DNA of 64,000 bases from Macrostomum hystrix (taxonomy: Eukaryota; Platyhelminthes; Macrostomidae). This document shows, piece by piece, positions 46,396 to 58,447 of this stretch; within the stretch, counting starts at the first letter, position 1; each line of letters begins with the position of its first letter. The stretch covers positions 496,001 to 560,000 of the forward strand of contig CATNEN010000005.1 in NCBI GenBank assembly GCA_950097015.1, given 5' to 3'. Both the position numbers and the translations under genes were made by a program. The notes under the pieces are model-generated. The model was not told the DNA's origin and did no database searches. It worked only from the letters and a program-made list of their open reading frames with translations.

Positions 46396-47307
46396 CCACC
46401 ATTAACTCCCTCTCTCCCTCTCCCCTCTCCCTCTCCCCTCTCTTCTTATCTCCCTCTCTCCCCTCTCCCTCTCCCCTCTCCCCTCTCTTCTTATCTCCCT
46501 CTCTCCCCTCTCCCTCTCTCCCCTCTCCCTATCCCCTCTCTTCTTATCTCCCTCTCTCCCCACTCCCTCTCCCCCTCTCTTCTTATCTCCCTCTCTCCCC
46601 ACTCCCTCTCCCTCTCCCCCTCTCTTCTTATCTCCCTCTCTCCCCTCTCCCCTCTCTTCTTATCTCCCTCTCTCCCCTCTCCCTCTCCCTCTCCCCCTCT
46701 CTTCTTATCTCCCTCTCTCCCCTCTCCCTCTCCCTCTCCCCTCTCTTCTTATCTCCCTCTCTCCCCACTCCCTTTCCCTCTCCCCTCTCTTCTTATCTCC
46801 CTCTCTCCCCTCTCCCTCTCCCTCTCCCCTCTCTTCTTATCTCCCTCTCTCCCCACTCCCTTTCCCTCTCCCCTCTCTTCTTATCTCCCTCTCTCCCCTC
46901 TCCCCTCTCTTCTTATCTCCCTCTCTCCCCTCTCCCTCTCCCTCTCCCCCTCTCTTCTTATCTCCCTCTCTCCCCTCTCCCTCTCCCTCTCCCCTCTCTT
47001 CTTATCTCCCTCTCTCCCCTCTCCCTCTCCCTCTCTCTTCTTATCTCCCCCTCTCTCTCCCCTCTCTTCCTCTCTTCTTATCTCCCTTTCTCCCCTCTCC
47101 CTCTCTCTCCTCTCCCTCTCTCCCCTCTCCCTCTCTCCCCTCTCCCTCTCTCCCCTCTCCCTCTCTCTCCTCTCCCTCTCTCCCCTCTCCCTCTCTCCCC
47201 TCTCCCTCTCTCCCCTCTCCCTCTCTCCCCTCTCCCTCTCCCCCTCTCTTCTTATCTCCCTCTCTCCTCTCTCTTCCTCTCTTCTTATCTCCCTCTCTCC
47301 CTCTATC
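46396..47307. repeat. CT-rich repeat upstream of tRNA-like unit copy 2
   Basis: Core tctcttcttatctccctctc; same sequence style as 47601-52080, so the two are probably one array split by the tRNA-like unit. Confidence 0.94.
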
Positions 47308-47600
47308 TCAGGCCAGCACCGGCGTCTCGTACGACCGAGTCAGTGTCACGGAGTTGAGTGAGTATGGATTGAGTTGCGGGGCGCGGCCGAATCGATTACG
47401 ATATGTTGAGATTGAAAGCTGGATTTAAACAAGCGCCAATAGCCTAATGGCTAAAGCGCTAGACTAGACTCTACTGATGAGCTCCAAAAAGAGCGAAACG
47501 CGTCTGGAGTTGCCTTGGTTCGAATCCTGATTTCCATTTTTTCGATACATATCGGAATCGATTCAAACATTAGATTTTTGAAATTCAATGGGCAGTGTCC
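47308..47600 (+). mobile_element. tRNA-like repeat unit, copy 2 (A and B boxes present)
   Basis: The same unit as 15208-15455, plus 45 bases (47424-47468) containing an A box tagcctaatgg. The B box ggttcgaatcc is at about 47518. The stretch between the boxes is longer than in an ordinary tRNA; tagac and gtctg could close an anticodon stem around an intron-like loop of about 38 bases. T-arm and acceptor pairing are poor, so it is a tRNA-derived element rather than a working tRNA gene. Confidence 0.6.
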
Positions 47601-50600
47601 TCTCTCCTCTCTCCCGCTCTCTCTCTCCCTCTCTCCCTCTCCCTCTCTCCCTCTCCCTCTCTCCCCTCTATCCCCCTCTCTCCCTCTCTCCCTCTCTCCC
47701 TCTCTTCTTATCTCCCTCTCTCCCCTCTTCCCTCTCTCCCTCTCTTCTTATCTCCCTCTCTCCCCTCTCCCTCTCTCCCTCTCTTCTTATCTCCCTCTCT
47801 CCCCTCTCCCTCTCTCCCTCTCTTCTTATCTCCCTCTCTCCCCTCTCCCTCTCTCCCTCTCTTCTTATCTCCCTCTCTCCCTCTCTTCCTCTCTTCTTAT
47901 CTCCCTCTCTCCCCTTCTCCCTCTCTCCCTCTCTTCTTATCTCCCTCTCTCCCCTTCTCCCTCTCTCCCTCTCTTCTTATCTCCCTCTCTCCCCTCTCCC
48001 TCTCTCCCTCTCTTCTTATCTCCCTCTCTCCCCCTCTCCCTCTCTCCCTCTCTTCTTATCTCCCTCTCTCCCCTCTCCCTCTCTCCCTCTCTTCTTATCT
48101 CCCTCTCTCCCTCTCTTCCTCTCTTCTTATCTCCCTCTCTCCCCTTCTCCCTCTCTCCCTCTCTTCTTATCTCCCTCTCTCCCCTTCTCCCTCTCTCCCT
48201 CTCTTCTTATCTCCCTCTCTCCCCTCTTCCCTCTCTCCCTCTCTTCTTATCTCCCTCTCTCCTCTCTCCCTCTCTCCCTCTCTTCTTATCTCCCTCTCTC
48301 CCCTCTCCCTCTCTCCCTCTCTTCTTATCTCCCTCTCTCCCCTCTCCCTCTCTTCTTGTCTTCCTCTCTCCCTATCTCTCCCCCTCTCCCTCTCTCCCTC
48401 TCCCTCTCTCCCTCTCTTCTTATCTCCCTCTCTCCCTCTCTTCCTCTCTTCTTATCTCCCTCTCTCCCCTTCTCCCTCTCTCCCTCTCTTCTTATCTCCC
48501 TCTCTCCCCTCTCCCTCTCTCCCTCTATCCCTCTCTTCTTATCTCCCTCTCTCCCCTCTTCCCTCTCTCCCTCTCTTCTTATCTCCCTCTCTCCTCTCTC
48601 CCTCTCTCCCTCTCTTCTTATCTCCCTCTCTCCCCTTCTCCCTCTCTCCCTCTCTTCTTATCTCCCTCTCTCCCCTCTCCCTCTCTCCCTCTATCCCTCT
48701 CTTCTTATCTCCCTCTCTCCCCTCTTCCCTCTCTCCCTCTCTTCTTATCTCCCTCTCTCCTCTCTCCCTCTCTCCCTCTCTTCTTATCTCCCTCTCTCCC
48801 CTCTCCCTCTCTCCCCTCTATCCCCCTCTCTCCCTCTCTCCCTCTCTCCCTCTCTTCTTATCTCCCTCTCTCCCCTCTTCCCTCTCTCCCTCTCTTCTTA
48901 TCTCCCTCTCTCCCCTCTCCCTCTCTCCCTCTCTTCTTATCTCCCTCTCTCCCCTCTCCCTCTCTCCCTCTCTTCTTATCTCCCTCTCTCCCTCTCCCTC
49001 TCTCCCTCTCCCTCTCTCCCCTCTATCCCCCTCTCTCCCTCTCTCCCTCTCTCCCTCTCTTCTTACCTCCCTCTCTCCTCTCTCCCTCTCTCCCTCTCTT
49101 CTTATCTCCCTCTCTCCCCTCTCCCTCTCTCCCTCTCTTCTTATCTCCCTCTCTCCCCTCTCCCTCTCTTCTTATCTCCCTCTCTCCCCTCTCCCTCTCT
49201 TCTTGTCTTCCTCTCTCCCTATCTCTCCCCCTCTCCCTCTCTCTGACCCTCTCCCTCTCTCCCTCTCCCTCTCTCCCTCTCTTCTTATCTCCCTCTCTCC
49301 CCTCTCCCTCTCTCCCTCTCTTCTTATCTCCCTCTCTCCCTCTCTTCCTCTCTTCTTATCTCCCTCTCTCCCCTTCTCCCTCTCTCCCTCTCTTCTTATC
49401 TCCCTCTCTCCCCTCTTCCCTCTCTCCCTCTCTTCTTATCTCCCTCTCTCCTCTCTCCCTCTCTCCCTCTCTTCTTATCTCCCTCTCTCCCCTCTCCCTC
49501 TCTCCCCTCTATCCCCCTCTCTCCCTCTCTCCCTCTCTCCCTCTCTTCTTATCTCCCTCTCTCCCCTCTTCCCTCTCTCCCTCTCTTCTTATCTCCCTCT
49601 CTCCCCTCTCCCTCTCTCCCTCTCTTCTTATCTCCCTCTCTCCCCTCTCCCTCTCTCCCTCTCTTCTTATCTCCCTCTCTCCCTCTCCCTCTCTCCCTCT
49701 CCCTCTCTCCCCTCTATCCCCCTCTCTCCCTCTCTCCCTCTCTCCCTCTCTTCTTACCTCCCTCTCTCCTCTCTCCCTCTCTCCCTCTCTTCTTATCTCC
49801 CTCTCTCCCCTCTCCCTCTCTCCCTCTCTTCTTATCTCCCTCTCTCCCCTCTCCCTCTCTTCTTATCTCCCTCTCTCCCCTCTCCCTCTCTTCTTGTCTT
49901 CCTCTCTCCCTATCTCTCCCCCTCTCCCTCTCTCTGACCCTCTCCCTCTCTCCCTCTCCCTCTCTCCCTCTCTTCTTATCTCCCTCTCTCCCCTCTCCCT
50001 CTCTCCCTCTCTTCTTATCTCCCTCTCTCCCTCTCTTCCTCTCTTCTTATCTCCCTCTCTCCCCTTCTCCCTCTCTCCCTCTCTTCTTATCTCCCTCTCT
50101 CCCCTTCTCCCTCTCTCCCTCTCTTCTTATCTCCCTCTCTCCCCTCTCCCTCTCTCCCTCTCTTCTTATCTCCCTCTCTCCCCTCTCCCTCTCTCCCTCT
50201 CTTCTTATCTCCCTCTCTCCCTCTCTTCCTCTTTTCTTATCTCCCTCTCTCCCCTTCTCCCTCTCTCCCTCTCTTCTTATCTCCCTCTCTCCCCTTCTCC
50301 CTCTCTCCCTCTCTTCTTATCTCCCTCTCTCCCCTCTTCCCTCTCTCCCTCTCTTCTTATCTCCCTCTCTCCTCTCTCCCTCTCTCCCTCTCTTCTTATC
50401 TCCCTCTCTCCCCTCTCCCTCTCTCCCTCTCTTCTTATCTCCCTCTCTCCCCTCTCCCTCTCTTCTTGTCTTCCTCTCTCCCTATCTCTCCCCCTCTCCC
50501 TCTCTCCCTCTCCCTCTCTCCCTCTCTTCTTATCTCCCTCTCTCCCTCTCTTCCTCTCTTCTTATCTCCCTCTCTCCCCTTCTCCCTCTCTCCCTCTCTT

Positions 50601-52080
50601 CTTATCTCCCTCTCTCCCCTCTCCCTCTCTCCCTCTATCCCTCTCTTCTTATCTCCCTCTCTCCCCTCTTCCCTCTCTCCCTCTCTTCTTATCTCCCTCT
50701 CTCCCCTCTCCCTCTCTCCCTCTCTTCTTATCTCCCTCTCTCCTCTCTCCCTCTCTCCCTCTCTTCTTATCTCCCTCTCTCCCTCTCCCTCTCTCCCTCT
50801 CCCTCTCTCCCCTCTATCCCCCTCTCTCCCTCTCTCCCTCTCTCCCTCTCTTCTTATCTCCCTCTCTCCCCTCTTCCCTCTCTCCCTCTCTTCTTATCTC
50901 CCTCTCTCCCCTCTCCCTCTCTCCCTCTCTTCTTATCTCCCTCTCTCCTCTCTCCCTCTCTTCTTGTCTTCCTCTCTCCCCTCTATCCCCCTCTCTCCCT
51001 CTCTCCCTCTCTCCCTCTCTTCTTATCTCCCTCTCTCCCCTCTCCCTCTCTCCCTCTCTTCTTATCTCCCTCTCTCCCCTCTCCCTCTCTCCCTCTCTTC
51101 TTATCTCCCTCTCTCCCCTCTCCCTCTCTCCCTCTCTTCTTATCTCCCTCTCTCCCCTCTCCCTCTCTCCCTCTCTTCTTATCTCCCTCTCTCCCCTCTC
51201 CCTCTCTCCCTCTCTTCTTATCTCCCTCTCTCCCTCTCTTCCTCTCTTCTTATCTCCCTCTCTCCCCTTCTCCCTCTCTCCCTCTCTTCTTATCTCCCTC
51301 TCTCCCCTTCTCCCTCTCTCCCTCTCTTCTTATCTCCCTCTCTCCCCTCTTCCCTCTCTCCCTCTCTTCTTATCTCCCTCTCTCCTCTCTCCCTCTCTCC
51401 CTCTCTTCTTATCTCCCTCTCTCCCCTCTCCCTCTCTCCCTCTCTTCTTATCTCCCTCTCTCCCCTCTCCCTCTCTTCTTGTCTTCCTCTCTCCCTATCT
51501 CTCCCCCTCTCCCTCTCTCCCTCTCCCTCTCTCCCTCTCTTCTTATCTCCCTCTCTCCCTCTCTTCCTCTCTTCTTATCTCCCTCTCTCCCCTTCTCCCT
51601 CTCTCCCTCTCTTCTTATCTCCCTCTCTCCCCTCTCCCTCTCTCCCTCTATCCCTCTCTTCTTATCTCCCTCTCTCCCCTCTTCCCTCTCTCCCTCTCTT
51701 CTTATCTCCCTCTCTCCCCTCTCCCTCTCTCCCTCTCTTCTTATCTCCCTCTCTCCTCTCTCCCTCTCTCCCTCTCTTCTTATCTCCCTCTCTCCCTCTC
51801 CCTCTCTCCCTCTCCCTCTCTCCCCTCTATCCCCCTCTCTCCCTCTCTCCCTCTCTCCCTCTCTTCTTATCTCCCTCTCTCCCCTCTTCCCTCTCTCCCT
51901 CTCTTCTTATCTCCCTCTCTCCCCTCTCCCTCTCTCCCTCTCTTCTTATCTCCCTCTCTCCTCTCTCCCTCTCTTCTTGTCTTCCTCTCTCCCTATCTCT
52001 CCCCCTCTCCCTCTCTCTGACCCTCTCCCTCTCTCCCTCTTACTCTCTTCCTCTTACTCTCTTCCTTTCTCCATCTGTGC
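47601..52080. repeat. CT-rich array, ~4.5 kb, with ~1-kb higher-order repeats
   Basis: Nearly pure pyrimidine on the plus strand, built from tcttcttatctccctctctc and ccctctccctctctcc blocks. A landmark (cttgtcttcctctctcccta) recurs at 50468 and 51481 (offset 1013) and at 49205 and 49896 (offset 691), so large blocks were duplicated. A 1501-codon Ser/Leu/Pro frame across it is an artefact. Confidence 0.96.
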
Positions 52081-52739
52081 AACCTCTCACCCTCACTCTC
52101 TCTCTCGCTCTGTTTCTCTCCACCTTTAATCTTACTCTACCTTCCTCAATAAACTTCTAATCCCGTTCAGCTGTCTCTATTCTGTCACGAAGTATTTAAC
52201 AATTGCAAGCACTTTTGCTATACTGTTCAATCGTCATTAACCCTAAACCAAGGCACAACGAAAATCGGCAGTGTTTATCTACGTGCCAATTCAATCTTGT
52301 CGGTGAATTTTTTCAATATCATTGGTCAGACTACGACAAAAACAAACCGTTCCAACTTCAGTACCATTTCATAACGGAGTTATAATTTTCAGTTGGATAG
52401 CTTTATTGTTTGGTACATTTGCTCGCTTATTTTCTATCGCAAGTCACGTCCAGACTAATGCAGCAGCTTTTGCTGTCTTTTTCTCTTAACATATTGGATG
52501 TCCGATATATTGCTTAACTGAGGCTGATGATTTCAGAAAAAATAATTTTACCCCATTTTTATGTATTAAATGTCAATAAGCCTACGCTATCGTTTTTATA
52601 ATGTTTTCTCTCTGGGTTTATATATTTAAAACACTGCCGAGATAATGATGGTTTCCGAGAATTCCTTTGGTGACGAAATAATTTGTTTATTTAGGAATTG
52701 TCGGGACTTGTCGGGTTTAGTTGACAAGCTCAACTGGAA
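52081..52739. other. unique DNA
   Basis: Nothing recognised. Confidence 0.4.
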
Positions 52740-53700
52740 TTGGTGGAATAACTCACCTGAGATTAGTGGATTAACTCACCTGGGATTAGTGGATTAACTC
52801 ACCTGGGATTAGTGGACTGACCCAACTGGGATTATTAGATTAGCTCACTTAAGATTAGTAGATTAACTCACACGGGATTAGTGGATTAACTCACTTGGGA
52901 TTAGTGGATTAACTCACACGGGATTAGTGGATTAACTCACTTGGGATTAGTGGATTAACTCACACGGGATTAGTGGATTAACTCACTTGGGATTAGTGGA
53001 TTAACTCACATGGGATTAGTGGATTAACTCACCTGGGATTAGTGGATTGACCCAACTGGGATTAGTAGATTAACTCACTTGGATTAGTGGATTAACTCAC
53101 ACGGGATTAGTGGATTAACTCACTTGGGATTAGTGGATTAACTCACATGGGATTAGTGGATTAACTCACCTGGGATTAGTGGATTGACCCAACTGGGATT
53201 AGTAGATTAACTCACTTGGATTAGTGGATTAACTCACACGGGATTAGTGGATTAACTCACTTGGGATTAGTGGATTAACTCACATGGGATTAGTGGATTA
53301 ACTCACCTGGGATTAGTGGATTGACCCAACTGGGATTAGTAGATTAACTCACTTGGATTAGTGGATTAACTCACTTGGTATTAACGGACTAACTCACTTA
53401 AGATTCGTAGATTAACTCACCTGGGATTAGTGGATTAACTCACCTGGGATTAGTGGATTAACTCACCTGGGATTAGTGGATTAACTCACCTGGGATTAGT
53501 GGATTGACCCAACTGGGATTAGTAGATTAACTCACTTGGTATTAACGGACTAACTCACTTAAGATTAGTAGATTAACTCACATGGGATTAGTGGATTAAC
53601 TCACTTGGGATTTGTAGATTAACTCACCTTGGATAAGTTGATTAACCCAACCTGGGATTAGCGGACTAACACAGCCAGAGATTTCTGATTAACTCAATGG
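52740..53700. repeat. minisatellite, 23-bp unit, ~40 copies
   Basis: Core gggattagtggattaactca, then cct, ctt, cacg or catg. Six-unit blocks recur 137 bases apart (53079, 53216 and 53353). Each unit carries two GGATTA motifs. The reverse strand of the cct variant reads CCCAG|GTGAGT. Confidence 0.95.
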
Positions 53701-54634
53701 GATTAGCGTAGTTTAAAATGGCCAGAATTCCCTCTAGAATTGTATTGCATACCTCGAGTGATTTAAGACACGAACTGACCCACTTTGCGGTTTCACAACC
53801 ACACCAAACATTTTCACAGCTGGCACGGCCCGGGCAACTTCAAAGAAATCATGTGCATCGTGTCACTAGCTGCCCCCTAGAAGCTGACACTATAAAACAC
53901 TGAATTTCTCTCCAAGAAGGTCAAACGAGTATCTTCCCAAAGTTCCTGAAGGCTATAGCAACTGTCGCTAAGCAAGAATTTTTGGGGCAGGCAAAAGGAA
54001 TCTCCAAGAAAATCAAAATGCGCATTGGCAAAGAAGATCATATAAGAAATAAGATAAAAGCAGTTATATTGTACCCAGCGGTTGGTGAAAGCTTTCCCAA
54101 TTTTCTCGCTCTGTGCTTTTTGTCACTCATATCTCTTTGTCTCTTCCTCTGCAATGCTATAACATATTGGTCTTGTGTTTTCGATCGCATTTTTCCGAAT
54201 TCCACAGCTAATAGCGACACATTTTTGGCTACATGCTTCCGATGCGATTGCATAATGCAAAGCGTTTCTGGGAAACGCACTAGGTTACGGTAAGTATCTA
54301 GGTGTTTCCATCTCCGATCCATTCTTTAATACTACAGACACATGTTGACACATTGCAGTGTGCTCCAACATTTTATAGCATGCTGTGTAATTCTGCGTAG
54401 AATAGGGTCACGAAATGGCAATTTTCGCACTACTTTCAGTAGCACCTTTAGCTTAATAAGTCATATAAATAACATATTTAAGGTAGTACGAGTATATGGA
54501 TCGATGAATTGAAAAACAAAAATTGTAAATTACATTTGCAGCAAGAAACCATTTTAATTCTTTGCGAAGTAGCTTGAAAATAATTTTGCCCTAAGCTAGA
54601 CCTCTTTATGGAGATTCTATACTAGGTATAGCAG
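53701..54634. other. unique DNA
   Basis: Several overlapping short frames on both strands (53718-53903 plus, 53982-54293 plus, 54038-54322 minus). None shows a domain I recognise; they may be decayed mobile-element sequence. Confidence 0.35.
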
Positions 54635-54885
54635 CTTTTCCTTTCGGGGGGCTAAACATTTTAGTTAGGGGGCCACCATGTGACAACCAAAAACCGCAAA
54701 TGGGTGCCATGCATTGGGCCAAAAAAGTGCCATTGTGCCCAGGGGGTGCTGTGAGGGCGTGGGCACTTTAAAGGGGGTGGAGCGAGGGGGGCGGCATATT
54801 TGAGTGGGCGGCAATCGAGAGGATCTAAATTTCGGAGAGCGATAGCCTCTTTTTAGCCGCGGCACGGCCTGGATCCTATTTGAAT
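54635..54885. mobile_element. possible G/C-run miniature element relic
   Basis: Starts with tttcggggggctaaac and ends with tagccgcggcacggcctgg, with many G runs between, unlike its AT-rich surroundings. Ends of this style are seen in small non-autonomous DNA elements, but I see no convincing inverted repeats or target duplication. Confidence 0.25.
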
Positions 54886-55766
54886 ACTATAAGTTATCAC
54901 AACTTGTGTTTCCAGTCCCGCATCCAATAGATATCATATTTTTCTTAAGAAACATTATAGCTGCTCTTGCTATTGGACATCTAAATAATGGCTTTTAGTT
55001 TTCGTCATCTGGACCCTAAAATTTAATTTATTCTAAAATCCATCTGGAATTTAGCTTAAAGCTGTTTGTTCTGCTTCTCAGAGTCTGTCATCTCAGAGTC
55101 TATCATTTGCAGCTTATAATTAAGCTCTTTTACCCAAATTCTAAACATAGTTTATTTTTAGTAGTGGACTCATGACTTTACAAATTTTGTTATAAGCGGA
55201 AACAATATTTCAAATGTCGCTAACCTTTTGGTTTCGTAGAATTATAGTATATTTCGATTTATTTCTGAAGACTTTACCTAACCTTACCTAATGAGGTGTT
55301 ACTCTTAGTAACACCAAACTTGTCTCGCTCTGATCTCAATGCCAATAGTGAGGTGGCCAAAGTCGAGCCTGAGCGGCTGAATTTTCTACATAAAGTACAA
55401 CTAGTACTAGGCCTAAAACTGCTTGTTGGGTTGTTGCTTGCCTTGCCAGTTTCCAGGAATCAAAACAGTTCTCAGGTCAGGAGGGTTACCAGAGACCTGA
55501 GTGGGCCTAAAGATTAAGAGCGATAATAGCTACAGCTGTCATGTGTTTCATTCCACCACCTCTTGAGCAAAGTATTTTAAACTTGTCAACAACTAAGTAG
55601 GTCAACCATTTTTACAGGGTGATAATTTTTTGATAGAAAGTGTGTAATGTGTATAAATTATAAGTAATGCTCTATTAGGATAGTTGAGTAAGCATTTTTG
55701 CACCTATAACTTAGTACAAATGCTTTTTTCTATTTGTACACTTGTACAGCCTTGTGGTTAGCAAAT
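54886..55766. other. unique DNA
   Basis: Contains a 73-codon frame (55296-55517) without recognisable domain; not called. An aggcct motif begins to appear here and recurs to 56735. Confidence 0.4.
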
Positions 55767-56475
55767 GTAAGTGCTTATTCCCATGGTCCCGTGCCGATAT
55801 TTTCAATTTTATCCACATGGATCTGTGCCAATAATTTTTGCTTATCCACACAGGCACAGCAGCTTGTATGAATAGGTCTACAACTCTTTATATATGCCAT
55901 GCCATTAATTTCAATTTTATTTACATGGATCTGTGACTCTAAGGGCATAATTTCAATTTTATCTGCACGGACTCATTCCAATAAGCTCCCATTTAGTTTG
56001 ACACATAGATCAATATGTGATGTCAATATGAAGTTGTGAACAATTCACTTAATTACTGTTGTGACAGAATTTATTATCATAGGTCAATTTGTCACTCAAG
56101 GAGTTTGCCATGCGCAGAGCAGAACAGAAAAAGGACGTGACATTCTAAAACAAAACAAATGTCAGTGTGATTTCTTATGAGATTGTTAGCAATGTTAGCC
56201 TACATATTATTCGAAATTAACAATTATTCAAAATTTAACATGTGCATTGCTCGTAATTAAAAGACTGCAGGTTCTGGAAAACATGTATGGCCAGTATGTC
56301 CAGTTGTATATAGTTACATGAAAATTGCTTCACAGTTCCTGTAAAATATGTGCTTTAAGTTCTTAAAGTTATCAGCAAAACAAGCTGCCATGTGGATAGG
56401 CAGAGAATTATCAGCAGAGATCCATGTGGATAAAATTGAAATTATTGGCACTGGACCATGGGAATAAGCTCTGCC
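55767..56475. mobile_element. inverted-repeat DNA element with 9-bp target duplication
   Basis: The left end reads gtaagtgcttattcccatgg. The right end, reversed, reads ggcagagcttattcccatgg, and similarity continues inward through tcaattttatccacatgga for about 85 bases. The direct repeat TTAGCAAAT lies immediately outside both ends (55758-55766 and 56476-56484). The element is about 709 bases and has no coding frame, so it is non-autonomous. A 9-bp duplication fits Mutator-like elements; an 8-bp reading would fit hAT. Internal partial copies of the end sequence (around 55915-55990) are also present. Confidence 0.78.
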
Positions 56476-57910
56476 TTAGCAAATAGGCCTAGTGTCAAAC
56501 TCAACTTAAAGGTTGGATGTTCTATTACTAACTCCACTGGAACAATTTGTGTCCCTTGGCAAGACAAAGGACTCTTGCATTGACTCTGTATTAACTCTGT
56601 ATTGCTTCAGTTTACCTACCCAAATGTTGAATAGGTAGGCCTAGGCCTACCAGAATTAGTTATAGTAATTGAGGATAGGTATGGCATCCCCTAGTCTATT
56701 GACTGAACTGAATAGCCATAGGCCTAAGTAGTCTTCAGATGCACCAGCCAATAGCTGCTATAGTTGTACTATGCTGTTAGAGCCTACATATTGTGCCTGA
56801 TTGGGGCAGCCTTAATAATGTATTATTATCTATTTAAATATAAAGCTAGGTCTATTAGTATAGCTATATTAATAAGTATTTAAATACAATATTAAAAAAA
56901 GAAATAAATAATTTTAATTTGAATATTTTTTCACACCTTCAAAGAATATAAAAATTGAGCATAGGGCCCGTAACATATATGACAGTTGTGACAAATAAAA
57001 TAAGTATCAGTTCTTAAGTCAATGAAGTCTTGTACAAGGATAGGTATAGTTGGCCTCTACAAAATTTTGCTAACACTACAGATATGTAATTTCAACCCTG
57101 GAAATGCTCATCCGGACTCCATTTTGGAGTCTAGGGTTTTGTATAGAGATTTCAAGATGAAAATTTATAAATAAAACAAATCTAATCAACATTAAAATAT
57201 ATATTAGTTTGGCATTACTGCAACTAAAATAGAATGTAAGTATAAAAAGTTACCATTACAAAAGACAACAAATAGGCTTTGAAAGTGGTCTTGTTTTTTT
57301 AAAGTGTTTATAGTAATTGGGGCATTCAGTGATAGATTCCAATGATGAACTCTTCATCATCCAGATTTCAGACTTAGGAGCCTAAATTAGTATAATACCT
57401 AGCACAGATTTCGTCTGTTAGTGCTTTTTAGTTAGTCATCCAAACTTCCTTTAGTAACCCCAGGAAAAAAGCTGAAAATTCTCCATTTCCTGGAATTTAT
57501 AAGGTCTGGGGAACATACACCATACTACAAATGTTGCATGGTATATGCTATAGTTATTGGCACTAATGCTCCATATTATATCAAATGGGGGTCTATGTTG
57601 ATGGTATTATGCACACTCAAATAAATTTATTGAGCATGTCTAAGTGACTAAGTTTTTTTATCTTCAATTGAAACCAAACCAAGTAAGCCTTTTGGTTTTG
57701 TGTCCAGTAATGCTTTGTCACTGCATATAAACTTAGGAAACATATAAACCATTTTTGAACTGTTTTAAAATTGTACACATCCCCCAGATGTATAATTGTT
57801 ACATGTAGTCTTGAATTTAATTTATTGTCTTTAAACATTTTCAGTCAAAATCTTATCACTCGTCAAATCTGTCAAAGTCGCTTGATTAAATTGCAGTTTA
57901 GTCAACAACA
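56476..57910. other. 5' flank of the fumarase gene
   Basis: AT-rich unique DNA with taggcctaggcctacc near 56635. The sequence ttgtctttaaacattttcag (ending 57844) is a strong 3' splice site 66 bases before the ATG. The 5' UTR is therefore probably joined from further upstream or added by trans-splicing. Confidence 0.5.
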
Positions 57911-58447
57911 ATGCAAGCCGCCGCTCCGAGGCTGCTAACCTGCGGCCAACGACTGTCAAGAAGCCTGACTGCTTCGCAGCGTTGGCTAGCTGCAACACCG
58001 CGGCCATTTCACTATCAGGATGTGCTGGAGATGACCAAACCAGCTGATAGCGACACTCCATATAAGAAGCTAACAACAGACTATGTGTGCACTAGCGAAC
58101 ATCTCGGCAAGAAGATTCTACACGTTGATGGCAAAGCTCTGACTTTGCTAGCCCAGACTGCCATGGTGGACATAGCGCACCTATTGCGGCCTGGTCACCT
58201 GCAGTCTCTATCTAATATATTGAAAGATCCTGAAGCTTCTAAGAATGATAAATTTGTCGCTCTAGAATTGTTAAAGAATGCTAACATCGCTGCTAACATG
58301 GTCCTGCCGGGTTGTCAGGATACTGGCACAGCTATCGTTATTGGCAAGAAGGGTCAGTACGTTATGACGCATTGCGCCGACGATGCTAGCGCTCTTAGCC
58401 AGGGTGTCTACAATACCTATACTGGAACTAGTCTGCGTTATTCTCAG
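57911..58447 (+). CDS. class I fumarase exon 1
   Basis: Residues 1-179: mitochondrial leader and N-terminal domain through SLRYSQ. The donor CAG|GTGAGT is a perfect consensus; phase 0. The start ATG has an A at -3 (acaacaATGC). Confidence 0.95.

Noticed and set aside
47430-47535. Functional tRNA gene with intron
   Set aside because: A and B boxes are present, but acceptor and T-stem pairing are poor and the unit is a dispersed repeat; kept as a tRNA-derived element.
47515-52020. 1501-codon plus-strand open frame
   Set aside because: It is a pyrimidine-only tract read as Ser/Leu/Pro; all three plus frames are open in long stretches and no domain is present.
54038-54322. Basic minus-strand frame of 94 codons
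   Set aside because: Looks less repetitive than most, but a competing plus frame covers the same place and I recognise no domain.
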